Of a stretch of 64,000 nucleotides of DNA, positions 9,741 through 18,672 are shown piece after piece. Every line of letters begins with the position of its first letter. The first letter of the stretch is position 1. Source of the DNA: Chromobacterium alticapitis (GTDB lineage: Bacteria > Pseudomonadota > Gammaproteobacteria > Burkholderiales > Chromobacteriaceae). The DNA lies in assembly GCF_002924365.1 (NCBI RefSeq), contig NZ_PQWB01000042.1, positions 1 through 64,000 of the forward strand. The letters run 5' to 3'. The notes beneath the pieces are model-generated. The model saw only the letters and a list, made by a program, of their open reading frames with translations. It was not told the origin of the DNA and did no database searches. The translations under genes were made by a program, and so were the position numbers.

Positions 9741-11426
9741 TCAGCCGTCTTCTGGTCGCAGCCAGGCGGATTTGAAGTCGAACCAGCCCATGCTGTTGAG
9801 GCGGAAGTCTTCGATCTGGCCGGGGCCTTTCAGGCGCAGCCAGTTATGGAACAGCGGCAGTATCCAGTGCCGCCGCACGGTTTGCGCCGCCAAGCCGGCG
9901 GCCGTCTGTTCTCCGCCGCGCCAGCCGCGCTGCCAGTCGTCCAGCGGCAGAGCAGACTCCAGGCCGCGCCGCAATAAGGGCATGCCCAGCAGCCAGGCCG
10001 GCACCGAGTAATCCACGCCGCTGCTGAAGTTGATTGTGCCCAGCCATAGGTCAGCCTCTGCGTTGCCCAGTTCCCAATCGTTGTAGCTGAGCACCTCGCA
10101 GCGCAGCGCGATGTCGTGTTCGGCCAGGCATTGCGCGATGGCGTCTGCGATCTGGCGGTATTCCGGATGCTGTTCGTAATAGGCCAAGCGCAGTTGTTTG
10201 ATCGGCGGCGCGCAGGGGACGGACTGCGGCTGGGCGTGGTGCCAGCGCGGCAGGAGGCCTGCGGCCGCCACCCAGTATTGCCGCGTGTCCGGCGGCGTGC
10301 GCTGCATGATGGCCAGCGGCGATAGCGCCTGCGCTAGCCACTGGCGGACGGCGTCGTCTCGCATGGCGGCGGCGCGGCCATCGCACAGCAGGTAGTAGAC
10401 GCCGGTTTCCAGCGCCATCTCGGTCTGTTCTTCCACCGGCAACGGATTGATTTCCACGGATAGGCCACAGGTGCCGCTGACGTTGAGAGATAGCTGATCG
10501 CCCAGCTGCGGCATCATCCAGATGTCTACCTGATCCAGCAGCGCGCGGTAGCCGAAGTAGTCGTCGAAGGCGGCGAGCGACAGCCGGCGCGCGTCGTTGG
10601 CCGCCACGCGGTAAGGTCCGGTGCCTACCGGATGAGAGCTGAAATCCGGCCGGGACGCGTGATCCTCCGGCAGGATCAGCGCCGCCGGGTCCGCCAGCAG
10701 CCAGGGCAGCCAAGGGTCTGATTCATCCAGCTCCAGCGCGATGCTCTGCGGAGATAGCCGGCGCACGCCGCGCAGATGGGCGAAAAAAGGCTGTTGCCGC
10801 AGCCTGGCCACAGTGGCGGCGATATCGTCCATTCGCAGTTCGCGGCCATCGTGCCAGCGTACGCGCGGCCGCAGGTGAAAGTGCCACTCATGAGCGGAGT
10901 ATGGTTCCCAGTGGTGAGCCAGATCGCCTTCTATTTCCCCTTTTTCCTCGTTTAGCCGGGTCAGGCCATTGAAAATCTGTCCGACCAGATGGCGCTCGGA
11001 GCGCCTGAGCGGCGCGCCGGGATGCAGCGTGGGCAGGGGGCGGTAATAGGGCACGCCCAGCACTTGGCGGTCCGCGTTCCAGCGGCGGCCCAGCCGCGAC
11101 AGCAGCAGCGGGGCCAGCTGTTGCGGATCGTCCTCCAGCAGCGCCACCGCCTGCTCCACCCGGCCTTGCTCCAGCAGCTGCGAGGCTTGCAGCCGCTGCA
11201 GTTCGTCAGCCTCGCGTAGAAAGCGCAGGCCGGAGCGGCTGCCGCGGCCGGCGCGGGCGCGCCAGTCCAGCCAGCCCAGTTCCTGCATCTGCGCCAGCAA
11301 GTTGCGCATGTGGCGGCGGGTGCAGCACAGCAGATCGGCCAGCTGCTGCAGCGAGGCGGCGCTGTCCTGGCCTGCGTAGTGCCGGTGCAGGCGGCTGTAT
11401 TGTTGCAACAGGCGTTTATGGCTCAT
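9741..11426 (-). CDS. sgrR: SgrR-type transcriptional regulator
   Basis: The protein has 561 residues. Residues 1-110 form a winged-helix DNA-binding domain (QLADLLCCTRRHMRNLLAQM). A solute-binding domain of the SBP_bac_5 (oligopeptide-binding) type follows from about 150 to the end. This is the SgrR architecture: in enterobacteria the regulator senses sugar-phosphate stress and activates the divergent sgrS RNA gene. Here too a small gene starts on the opposite strand, 87 bases away, and encodes an SgrT-like peptide. No clear ribosome binding site precedes the ATG at 11426. The alternative is one of the SgrR-like oligopeptide-responsive paralogues with another target. Confidence 0.85.
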   Translation of the reverse strand: MSHKRLLQQYSRLHRHYAGQDSAASLQQLADLLCCTRRHMRNLLAQMQELGWLDWRARAGRGSRSGLRFLREADELQRLQASQLLEQGRVEQAVALLEDDPQQLAPLLLSRLGRRWNADRQVLGVPYYRPLPTLHPGAPLRRSERHLVGQIFNGLTRLNEEKGEIEGDLAHHWEPYSAHEWHFHLRPRVRWHDGRELRMDDIAATVARLRQQPFFAHLRGVRRLSPQSIALELDESDPWLPWLLADPAALILPEDHASRPDFSSHPVGTGPYRVAANDARRLSLAAFDDYFGYRALLDQVDIWMMPQLGDQLSLNVSGTCGLSVEINPLPVEEQTEMALETGVYYLLCDGRAAAMRDDAVRQWLAQALSPLAIMQRTPPDTRQYWVAAAGLLPRWHHAQPQSVPCAPPIKQLRLAYYEQHPEYRQIADAIAQCLAEHDIALRCEVLSYNDWELGNAEADLWLGTINFSSGVDYSVPAWLLGMPLLRRGLESALPLDDWQRGWRGGEQTAAGLAAQTVRRHWILPLFHNWLRLKGPGQIEDFRLNSMGWFDFKSAWLRPEDG

Positions 11427-11512
11427 AAAGAGGAATTTTGTAGGAAAATGTCAGCAATTTTTCCTTCATGTTATCAGCGCGACAATACGGTTTCCACCGC
11501 AAGGAGCGCAGC

Positions 11513-11728
11513 ATGAAGACCGAAACATTGTCCCGTTTCTTCCAGCAATACCTGGGCCGGCAGCGCCGGCTGTTAGGCATGGATCCGGCCGAGGCCCTGG
11601 CCTGGCTGAACGAAGTCATGCAGTGGCAGGAGGACGACGCAAAAAAAGCGGCCGGGGACGAAACCCGGCCGATACGAGGGGAGCAGCAGAGGAAACTCGC
11701 CGGCCCGCCGTCGAGGCGGGCCGGATAA
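11513..11728 (+). CDS. Small SgrT-like protein divergent from sgrR
   Basis: The gene encodes 71 residues from ATG 11513, which has a perfect AAGGAG upstream (11501). Residues 6-42 resemble enterobacterial SgrT as I remember it: an aromatic N-terminal patch (SRFFQQYL, against RQFWLRYF in SgrT) and the helix ending LNEVMQWQEDD (against LAELMQWEATD). In E. coli SgrT is encoded inside the SgrS RNA, divergent from sgrR, and inhibits the PTS glucose permease. The same gene arrangement occurs here. Residues 43-71 are charged and low in complexity, and their DNA overlaps the terminator of the convergent chitinase gene, so the conserved part is only the first ~42 residues. I see no rho-independent terminator on the plus strand. 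Confidence 0.55.
   Translation: MKTETLSRFFQQYLGRQRRLLGMDPAEALAWLNEVMQWQEDDAKKAAGDETRPIRGEQQRKLAGPPSRRAG
11641..11671 (-). terminator. Rho-independent terminator of the chitinase gene
   Basis: Read on the minus strand, an 8-bp perfect GC stem (CGGCCGGG and CCCGGCCG, loop of about seven bases) is followed by C and seven T. It lies 60 bases beyond the chitinase stop and inside the 3' part of the small convergent gene. A second perfect stem at 11701-11725 lies between them but has no T run. Confidence 0.85.
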
Positions 11729-11731
11729 GGC

Positions 11732-14122
11732 TTATTGCAGATAGGGCAGGTAGGGCGACTCGTCGCGGATGGCGTAGGTCTTGCCGTTCAGGCCCACCGT
11801 GTAATGGCTGGGGCCGGAGATCGGCAGGTAGTACACCACGTCCAGCGTCACGCTTTGGCCAGGGGCCAGGCTCTGCCAGCTGGGCAGCTTCACCGACACG
11901 CGGTTGAAGTCGCCCTTCAGGCCGCCGACATTGCTGCCGCTATGGCCGACGCTGATCACCTTCAGGCCGAAGCCGGACTGGTCGGCGATATTGGCCGGCG
12001 CCGAGGTCGGCACGTCGAACTGGAACTCGGTGCCGCCGGGCAGCGTGGTCTTGGTCGAACGGTTGACGATGGTCAGCTTGGGGTTGATCGGATAGTTCTG
12101 ATCGCCCAGGGCGAAGCCGCCCAGGCTGAAGCCCACGTCTATGGCCGCGGTCGGCGCCGGCGCGATGTCTGCGCGCTTGGCGCTCGCCTTGGCCGGCTGG
12201 CTGAAGGTGTTGTAGAGCAGGTTGGTCAGGGTGTTGCCCATGTAGTACTCGCCCTGGCCGTTGTTGCGCTGCGCGTTCCAGTCGTAGTCGCCGGCCAGTT
12301 CCCAGAACATCACGCCGCCCACGTTGTTGGCGTCAATCCAGGCCGCCTTTTGCGCGATGGACTGTTCGTCCTCGGTGGACAGGAATACGTTCTTGCTGGC
12401 GTTCCACAGCCACGGCGCGGCCAGCGCGCTGTTGTAGTTGCGCTGGTAGTTGCCGCTGAGCTGGTTGATGGCTTGGCTGGTGTCGATGCCGTAGGACGCG
12501 AGGTAGCTGCCGGCGATGCCTTTCTCCAGGTTCTTGGCGTGCCACATCGGATTGGAGCCGCCCGGGATCTCCTTGCCGTTGTCGTCCAGGTCATGCCAGA
12601 TATTGTCTATGCCCACCGCGCCGTCGCCGCACTCGGTGAGTCCGGTCGGGCAGTTGCTGCCCACCGCGCTGCCCCACAGGCCGTTGCTGCCGCCGGTGAC
12701 GTTTTTCCAGCCGCGGGTGTAGTAGGGCACGCCCATATTGACGCGGGAGGCTGGCAGGCCGCCGCGGTAGTAGTGGTAGGCCCAGTCGGTGTTCAGGTAG
12801 CCGATATTGCCGTACTGCGCGGTGCCGTAGACGTTCCAGAACGAGAGTTCGGCATCCTTGCCATCGTCGTACAGCGCGGCGTTGGGGCCGACAAAGCGGT
12901 TCCACGAGCCGTGCAGGTCATACGACATCACGTTGACGAAGTCCAGATACTTCAGGCCCGGGAAGGTTTCCATGCCGCGCAGCAGGTAGCCGGAGGCCGG
13001 CACTGCGGCGGTGATCTGGTAGTAGTGGCCGTCCTGGGCGGCGGCGCGGTCCATCCGGTCGCGCAAGGTCTGCAGCAGCGCCACATAGCCCTTGGTCAGG
13101 GAGCCCAGGCGGGCGTTGGAGAAGCTCCAGTCCAGCGGGTTGCCGGCGTTGCTCATCGAGGTCGGGTATTCGAAGTCGATGTCCAGGCCGTCGAAGCCGT
13201 ATTTGCGCAGGAAGGCGACGGCGGAGTCGGCGAAGACGTTGATGCCGGCCTGGTTGACGCTGCCGTCGGCGTTTACGGTCATGCTGTAGAAGCCGCCGCT
13301 GGCCACGCGCTTGCCGCTGGCGTCGAAGTAGCCGCCGGTTTCGGCCCAGCCGCCCACTGAGATCAACGTCTTCACGCCCGGGAATTTGCGCTTGTACTGG
13401 GTCAGCAGGTTGAAATGGCCCTTGTACGGCAGGTTGGGGTCCATCTCGGCGCCGGCCACGCCGGGCCAGGTCATGTCAGTGGCGGAGTTGCCCGGCGCGG
13501 TCTCGTTGGCCGACAGCTTGTTGCTGCCGTCGACATGGGCGAAGGCGTAGTTGATGTGGGTGAGCTTGCCCCAGGGGATGTTGTTCACCAGATAGGCCGG
13601 GCTGCCGTCCTTGCCGGTGCGCCAGCTGGTGAAGTAGCCGATGATGCGGCGGCGGCTGCCGTTGGCCAGCTGTTCCGCGCCGCCTTGCTTGTAGGCGGCG
13701 CAGTAGGGCACGTCCACGCCGCTGGTCTGCGCCAGCGCTTCCGGCCGGCACAGCGCGTTGCCGGTGGGGGCGGGCACTTGCACCAGCGGCGGGTCAACCG
13801 GCGGCGGATTGGTGCCGCCGCCGCACTGGCCGATCAGTTGCCAGGGGCTGGCGTCGCTGCTGGCCGGGGTATTGCCTTGGGTCCACCATTTGGCTTGCCA
13901 AGTCTGGTCCTGGTAGCTGACGCGCTGGCCGCCGTTGTAGACGGAAGACGCGTTCCAGGCAGGGTCGGTACAGCTGCTGGCCGCAGTCTTCACCAGATTG
14001 GCGGCCGACATCGGCAACGCGGCCGAGCCGCTATTCAGCGCGGCGTGGCCGGCCAATAGCGCGGCGCCGCCGACGGCTCCGGCGGCCAGGCCGCCTTTGA
14101 TCAACATCAGGGTCTTGCTCAC
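11732..14122 (-). CDS. Secreted GH18 chitinase with ChtBD3 and ChiC domains
   Basis: The protein has 796 residues from GTG 14122, chosen because GAGGAG precedes it; an upstream ATG at 14152 has no such site. The N-terminus is a hydrophobic export segment. A carbohydrate-binding ChtBD3/CBM5-12 module (AWNASSVYNGGQRVSYQ, with WQAKWW) comes next, near 45-95. A proline-rich linker and the GH18 domain follow; GH18 carries the catalytic DxxDxDxE motif in FDGLDIDFEYP and MFWELAGDYDW near its end. The last ~150 residues resemble the ChiC C-terminal domain of Vibrio-type chitinases. It hydrolyses chitin outside the cell. A lux-box-like dyad upstream suggests quorum control. Confidence 0.93.
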   Translation of the reverse strand: MSKTLMLIKGGLAAGAVGGAALLAGHAALNSGSAALPMSAANLVKTAASSCTDPAWNASSVYNGGQRVSYQDQTWQAKWWTQGNTPASSDASPWQLIGQCGGGTNPPPVDPPLVQVPAPTGNALCRPEALAQTSGVDVPYCAAYKQGGAEQLANGSRRRIIGYFTSWRTGKDGSPAYLVNNIPWGKLTHINYAFAHVDGSNKLSANETAPGNSATDMTWPGVAGAEMDPNLPYKGHFNLLTQYKRKFPGVKTLISVGGWAETGGYFDASGKRVASGGFYSMTVNADGSVNQAGINVFADSAVAFLRKYGFDGLDIDFEYPTSMSNAGNPLDWSFSNARLGSLTKGYVALLQTLRDRMDRAAAQDGHYYQITAAVPASGYLLRGMETFPGLKYLDFVNVMSYDLHGSWNRFVGPNAALYDDGKDAELSFWNVYGTAQYGNIGYLNTDWAYHYYRGGLPASRVNMGVPYYTRGWKNVTGGSNGLWGSAVGSNCPTGLTECGDGAVGIDNIWHDLDDNGKEIPGGSNPMWHAKNLEKGIAGSYLASYGIDTSQAINQLSGNYQRNYNSALAAPWLWNASKNVFLSTEDEQSIAQKAAWIDANNVGGVMFWELAGDYDWNAQRNNGQGEYYMGNTLTNLLYNTFSQPAKASAKRADIAPAPTAAIDVGFSLGGFALGDQNYPINPKLTIVNRSTKTTLPGGTEFQFDVPTSAPANIADQSGFGLKVISVGHSGSNVGGLKGDFNRVSVKLPSWQSLAPGQSVTLDVVYYLPISGPSHYTVGLNGKTYAIRDESPYLPYLQ

Positions 14123-14188
14123 ACAGTTCTCCTCTGTAGTGGATGCAGCCAAACGAGTCCAACTTGTATTTAATTGGTATTAATGTGG

Positions 14189-14232
14189 ACTGTAGATGGT
14201 CTGCATGAAGGAGGGACTGTACTTTTTGACAG
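14189..14232 (-). promoter_or_regulatory. Lux-box-like dyad and -10 upstream of chitinase
   Basis: CTGTACTTTTTGACAG at 14217-14232 is an inverted repeat close to the CTGnCC-n4-GGnCAG lux box bound by CviR/LuxR proteins. On the minus strand TACAGT at 14194-14189 could serve as -10. That would put the box centre near -42 from the start of transcription, the classic position for a LuxR-type activator. Chitinase of C. violaceum is known to be controlled by its CviI/CviR quorum system; the binding here is inference. Confidence 0.5.
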
Positions 14233-14404
14233 GATGGCGCGTGGGAATAATCACATTGGCAAGCGGAGGGCTTGTCGCTCTGCGCGCTGCGCGGGCGTTC
14301 AGGAGAGGGGGAAGGTCTGGCAGGGTGGCAAAAGGACGGCCGCGCCGGCGCGGACATCGAAGCCGCGCGGCGTGGCCGCATGACGCAGAGAGGATGGAGC
14401 AGTC

Positions 14405-15490
14405 TTAGCGCAAGGTCTTGGGGGGATGCTTGGGCGCGGGCAGGAAACCCTGGCTCAGCAAATGCCAGGCCAGCCACAGCAGCGCCAGCGTGCCCAGCAG
14501 GGCCGCCACGCCGACCAGCAGCTTCAGCGCCGGGCTGAGCCGATTGCGGCCGCTGCGGTCTTCTTCCTGCTGTTCGGCAGCTTCGGCGGGGGCGTTTCGA
14601 ACGGCGACACTGGCCTGCTCAGCCTGCGGGGCGGCGGCGGGCGGCGTTTCCGGCGCCTTGAAGGCGACGGTCGGCGCGGTATCGGTCGGCGCGGGGAGCG
14701 GGAGCGCGGCCTCATCCTGCAGGATGGCGGCCTCGCCCAGGCTGCTCAGGCGGCGGGTCAGCGGCTCCAGCGGCCGCCAAGGCGGCATAGGCGCGAGCTT
14801 CCGCCGCTGCTCGCGGATGATGCGGCTTTGCAGCAACACGAAGATGGCGCCGAGCATGGGCAGCACGACTTGCAGCGCGGGCGCTTGAGCGGCCACCCAG
14901 TCCCCCCACAGCGCGTCGCTGGCCGCCAGGCTGCCGGCAAGCCAGCCCAGCACGGCGGAGCCGGCGGGGATCAACAGCGGGTAATCGTCCATCAGCCGCG
15001 ACAACAGCAGGCTGCCGTACATCAGGAGCGGCACGCTGAGCAGCAGGCCCAGCAGCAGAAACAGCACGCTGCCCTGGGCCGCCGCGGCCAGCGCCACCAC
15101 ATTGTCCAGGCTCAGCGCCAGGTCTGCGCCCACCACCAGCATCACGGCGTTCCAAAGCTGCTGGCTGTGGCCGGCCTGCTCCGCCAGCGCGGCGCCGTCG
15201 TCTTCCTCGTCCTCTCCCAGCAGCAGCTGGATGGCGATGAACAGCAGGATGGCCGCGCCGGCCAGCTTGAGCAGGGGCACCATCAGCAAGACGCCGGTGA
15301 CGGCGGCCAGCAGCGCGCGCAAGACGATGGCGCAGCCGGTGCCCCACATTACGGCGCGGCGGCGCAGCGCTTCCGGCAGCGAGCGGCAGGCCAGCGCGAT
15401 CACCAGCGCGTTGTCGCCGCTGAGGATAAGGTCCAGGAACGATACCTGGAAGGTCAGCCCAAAGGCGTGGGCGAAGCTGTCGGGTTCCAT
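14405..15490 (-). CDS. TerC/YjbE-family integral membrane protein, probable metal exporter
   Basis: This 361-residue protein has about seven membrane segments in the first 215 residues. They contain the two family signatures LDLILSGDNALVIALACR near the N-terminus and VGADLALSLDNVVALAAAAQ near 120, whose acidic and Asn residues bind metal in TerC proteins. A long soluble tail (about 230-320) is rich in Ala, Pro and Glu, and a final membrane segment lies near 330-352. Members export manganese or supply metal to exported enzymes. It follows the Nramp-like gene by 22 bases in the hflK-hflC operon, so import-type and export-type metal transporters sit together. Confidence 0.85.
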   Translation of the reverse strand: MEPDSFAHAFGLTFQVSFLDLILSGDNALVIALACRSLPEALRRRAVMWGTGCAIVLRALLAAVTGVLLMVPLLKLAGAAILLFIAIQLLLGEDEEDDGAALAEQAGHSQQLWNAVMLVVGADLALSLDNVVALAAAAQGSVLFLLLGLLLSVPLLMYGSLLLSRLMDDYPLLIPAGSAVLGWLAGSLAASDALWGDWVAAQAPALQVVLPMLGAIFVLLQSRIIREQRRKLAPMPPWRPLEPLTRRLSSLGEAAILQDEAALPLPAPTDTAPTVAFKAPETPPAAAPQAEQASVAVRNAPAEAAEQQEEDRSGRNRLSPALKLLVGVAALLGTLALLWLAWHLLSQGFLPAPKHPPKTLR

Positions 15491-15512
15491 TTTTGAATCC
15501 TGAAGTCGGGGG

Positions 15513-16766
15513 TCAGCCCAGGCTGCCCATCATGCCGGCGTACAGGCTGAAGCCGGCGAGCAACAGCAATATGGGGCCCAGGACCATCCGGTAGCGGCGG
15601 CTCAGCCGCAGCGGCGGGGGCAGCTCGCGACAGGCCAGCCAATACAGGCCGCCCAGCATCGCGGGCAGTAGCAAGGCGTTGGCGACGGCGGTGGCGATGG
15701 ACAGCTTGACCAGATTGATGCCGGACGAAACCAGCACGCCGGTGCCGGCCAGCATGATGGCGAAGCTGCCGTAGAACCAGGGCGCTTCCAGCGGGCGCTT
15801 TTCCAGCGATTCGCGCTGTCCGGCCAGCTCGCCCAGGGTCCAGGCGCTGGTCAGGCAGACCACGATGGTGGCCACCAGGGCGCCGCCGGACAGCGCCAGC
15901 GCGAACAGCAGCTTGCCGCCGGCCGGGCCGAGCAGGCGGGTGAAGCCGCCGGCTATCTCCGGTATGGCGTCGAGGCTCTGCCCGCCCGCGCCCTGGCCGA
16001 AGGCCACCGCGGCGGCGATCAGGATGCCGGCGGTGATGACCTGGCACAGGATGGCGCCCAGCAGGGTGTCCAGCCGCGCCGGTTTCAAGTCGTCCAGCGT
16101 CAAACCCTTGTCCAGCATGGCGGACTGCTGGTAGCAGATGGTCCACGGCATGATGCAGGTGCCGATATTGGCGGCGGCCAGCAGCAGGAAGTCGTGGTTG
16201 CCCAGCGGCAGCTGGCCGAGCTGGGCCAGCATCTGCCCCGGCTCCGGCCGCGCCAGCCAGGCTTCGGCCAGAAAGGCCAGTTCGAACACGCCCAGGCAGA
16301 TGGCGGTGCGCTCCACCGAGCGGTAGCTGCCGGTGCAGACCATGGCGAAGATCAGCGCGCAAAGCAGGCACATGGTGCGCCAGACGGGAATGCCGAACAA
16401 TTGGCCGACGCCGGCGAGGCCGCCGAGCTGGGTGGCCAGCGCGCCCAGGCAGCTGATCAGCAGCAGAGCGGCCGATAGTCTGGACGCGGCCGGGCCCCAG
16501 CGGCGGCGCACCAGTTCGCCGTAACTCATGCCGGTGCCCAGCGCCAGCCGTATCGTCAGCTCCTGAACCAGGTAAAGCACGGGGATGAGCAGGGCGAGCA
16601 AGGGCAGCAGGCGATAGCCCCAATGCGCGCCGCCCTGGGCGGCGGCGATCACGCTGCCGGTTTCGGTGTCGGCCAGCATCACCACCAGGCCGGGGCCGAG
16701 CGTGGCCGCCAGGTGGCGCAGGCGGCGCAGCGTGGAGGCTTGCAGCGGCATGTCCGCCCCGCTCAT
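15513..16766 (-). CDS. Nramp-family transporter with altered metal motifs
   Basis: The protein has 417 residues and about eleven membrane segments with the Nramp fold pattern. TM1 reads GPGLVVMLADTETGS where classical MntH proteins have DPGN, and TM6 reads GTCIMPWTICYQQS where they have MPH. The metal-site His and Asn are therefore absent or replaced, while an acidic residue and Met remain. This variant group is widespread in proteobacteria, and its substrate need not be manganese; related groups carry magnesium. The start overlaps hflC by four bases. The neighbouring TerC protein suggests a role in divalent metal balance. Confidence 0.8.
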   Translation of the reverse strand: MSGADMPLQASTLRRLRHLAATLGPGLVVMLADTETGSVIAAAQGGAHWGYRLLPLLALLIPVLYLVQELTIRLALGTGMSYGELVRRRWGPAASRLSAALLLISCLGALATQLGGLAGVGQLFGIPVWRTMCLLCALIFAMVCTGSYRSVERTAICLGVFELAFLAEAWLARPEPGQMLAQLGQLPLGNHDFLLLAAANIGTCIMPWTICYQQSAMLDKGLTLDDLKPARLDTLLGAILCQVITAGILIAAAVAFGQGAGGQSLDAIPEIAGGFTRLLGPAGGKLLFALALSGGALVATIVVCLTSAWTLGELAGQRESLEKRPLEAPWFYGSFAIMLAGTGVLVSSGINLVKLSIATAVANALLLPAMLGGLYWLACRELPPPLRLSRRYRMVLGPILLLLAGFSLYAGMMGSLG

Positions 16767-17641
16767 CGCTTGCCGCCAGCCGGGCCGTTTTTCAAATCAT
16801 GCAGCAGCGCGGAATCCGGCGACAGCACCAGGGTGGGCGCGGAATCGGCCAGGGACTGGCGATAGGTCTGCAGCGAGCGGTAGAACTTGTAGAATTTCGG
16901 GTCTTTGCTGAAAGCCTGGGCCAGGGTGCGGCCGGCCTCGGCGTCGGCTTCGCCATGGATGATGGCGCTTTGCCGCTGCGCCTCGGACAGGATGACCGTG
17001 CGGTCCCGCTCGGCCTTGGACTGGATTTGCTGCGCCCATTCCGCGCCTTGGGCGCGCAGCTCTTTCGCTTCTTGCTGGCGGGCGGATTTCATCCGGTCGT
17101 AGATGGCCTGGCTGGTTTCCAGCGGCAGGTCGGCGCGGTGCAGCTGAACCTCGGTCACTTCCAGGCCCAGCGGGCGGGCGCGCTCCACCACTTCCTGCCG
17201 GATGCGCGCCACGATGGCGCTGCGGCGCGGCGACAGCAGATCGGTCAGCGGCGCCTTGCCCAGCTCGCGCCGCAACGAGGTGCTCACCAGCTGGGTCAGC
17301 TGGACGCGCGCCTGTTCCTCGGTGCGCAGCGCCTGGTAGAAGCGCAGGGTGTCGGCGATGCGGTAGCGGGTGTAGGTTTCCACCTCCAGCCGCTTTTCGT
17401 CGCCCAGGATCACCTGTTCCGGCGGCGGGGCCAGCATTTGCAGCCGGGTGTCGTAGTACTGCACGCTGTCTATCAGCGGCAGCTTGAATTTGAGGCCGGG
17501 CTCCGCGTCCACGTTGACCGGCGCCCCCAGCCGTATCATCAGCGCCTTCTGGCCCTCGTTCAGCGTGTATTGCGCCGACAATGCCAGCCAGACGGCGGCG
17601 ATGCCAGCCACCCAGCCGATTCCTCGCCATTGCCTGTCCAT
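16763..17641 (-). CDS. hflC: HflC, SPFH protease modulator
   Basis: The 292-residue protein has an N-terminal membrane anchor (8-25) and an SPFH/band-7 domain starting YTLNEGQKALMIRLGAPV, with PGLKFKLPLIDSV. A long C-terminal helix includes RMKSARQQEAKELRAQGAEW. With HflK it forms the membrane complex that surrounds and modulates the FtsH protease. The start overlaps the hflK stop by one base and its stop overlaps the Nramp start. Pairing with metal transporters instead of the usual hflX or hfq is the unusual point. Confidence 0.9.
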   Translation of the reverse strand: MDRQWRGIGWVAGIAAVWLALSAQYTLNEGQKALMIRLGAPVNVDAEPGLKFKLPLIDSVQYYDTRLQMLAPPPEQVILGDEKRLEVETYTRYRIADTLRFYQALRTEEQARVQLTQLVSTSLRRELGKAPLTDLLSPRRSAIVARIRQEVVERARPLGLEVTEVQLHRADLPLETSQAIYDRMKSARQQEAKELRAQGAEWAQQIQSKAERDRTVILSEAQRQSAIIHGEADAEAGRTLAQAFSKDPKFYKFYRSLQTYRQSLADSAPTLVLSPDSALLHDLKNGPAGGKR

Positions 17642-18672
17642 CAGCGGCTCTCCTTGCCTGCGGCCTTGGGTTTGTCCTGCAGCTGCAACAGCGGCAGCAC
17701 GCCCGCGCCGTTCTTGCCGGTGCCGTCTATCACCACTTTGCTGGCCTTCTTCAGCATGTCGTCCATGCTTTCCAGATACAGCCGCCAGGCGGTGACGTCC
17801 TTGGCCTGGGCGTAGGTCTGGTACACCGAGTCGAAGCGCTTGGCCTCGCCCTGCGCCAGGTTGACCACCTGGCTGCGGTAGGCCTCGGCTTCCTGGCGGA
17901 TGCGGTCGGCTTCGCCGCGCGCCTTGGGCAGGATGTCGTTGCTATAGGCCTGGGCCTCGTTGCGCGCGCGCTCCTGGTCGGCGCGGGCGCGCTGCACGTC
18001 GTTGAAGGCGTCTATCACGGCAGCGGGCGGATCCACCCGCTGCAACTGCACCTGGGTGATCAGGATGCCGGCTTGCTGCTCGTCCAGCCTTTGCTGGATC
18101 AGGCCGCGGGTTTCCTCGGCCACCTGCTGGCGGCGGTTGGACATGGCGGCCTGGATGGGCGTGCGCGAGATCACTTCGCGCAGCGCGCCTTCCGCGGTGA
18201 TGCGCAGCGCCTCTTCCGGCTTGTTGGCGCGGAACAGGAACTGGCCGGCGTCCTTGATGCGCCAGAACACGGCGCAATCTGCCTCGACGATGTTTTCGTC
18301 GCCGGTCAGCATTTGCTTTTCGCGCGGGTCGGCGCCGTCCGCCGGCGCGCTCTCGTACAGATTGGCCAGCTTCAACTGCTTGATCTGGGTGACCTTGGGC
18401 AACTGCACGGTTTCCAAGGGCCAGGGCAGATGGTAGTGCAGGCCGGCCGAGGTGGTATCGCTCCAGCGGCCGAAGCGCTGCACCACGCCTTGCTCGTCCG
18501 GCTCCACCCGGTAAATGCCGGACGCCAGCCAGGCGACGGCGATCATGCCGGCCAGCAGCCTGCCTCCCTTGCCGCGCATGCCCATCAGATCCAGGGTGTA
18601 GGCCAGCCGCAGGCGGAAGGCCGCGAAGGCGGACGGGGCGGGTCGGTCGGGGGGAGAGGCTGGGTTGGGCAT
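17641..18672 (-). CDS. hflK: HflK, SPFH protease modulator
   Basis: The protein has 343 residues if it starts at ATG 18672 (AGGAA upstream); other ATGs at 18699 and 18753 would only lengthen a poorly conserved tail. A membrane segment near 35-52 is followed by the SPFH domain (YRVEPDEQGVVQRFGRW, and GLHYHLPWPLETV) and a coiled-coil region with RARADQERARNEAQAYSNDI. The family acts with HflC on FtsH. It heads the operon hflK-hflC-Nramp-terC. The Gly/Asn-rich N-terminus of E. coli HflK is missing. Confidence 0.88.
   Translation of the reverse strand: MPNPASPPDRPAPSAFAAFRLRLAYTLDLMGMRGKGGRLLAGMIAVAWLASGIYRVEPDEQGVVQRFGRWSDTTSAGLHYHLPWPLETVQLPKVTQIKQLKLANLYESAPADGADPREKQMLTGDENIVEADCAVFWRIKDAGQFLFRANKPEEALRITAEGALREVISRTPIQAAMSNRRQQVAEETRGLIQQRLDEQQAGILITQVQLQRVDPPAAVIDAFNDVQRARADQERARNEAQAYSNDILPKARGEADRIRQEAEAYRSQVVNLAQGEAKRFDSVYQTYAQAKDVTAWRLYLESMDDMLKKASKVVIDGTGKNGAGVLPLLQLQDKPKAAGKESR

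Noticed and set aside
11701-11725. Second terminator for the small plus-strand gene near sgrR
   Set aside because: The stem is perfect, but no T run follows on either strand. The terminator at 11641 is better placed for the chitinase.
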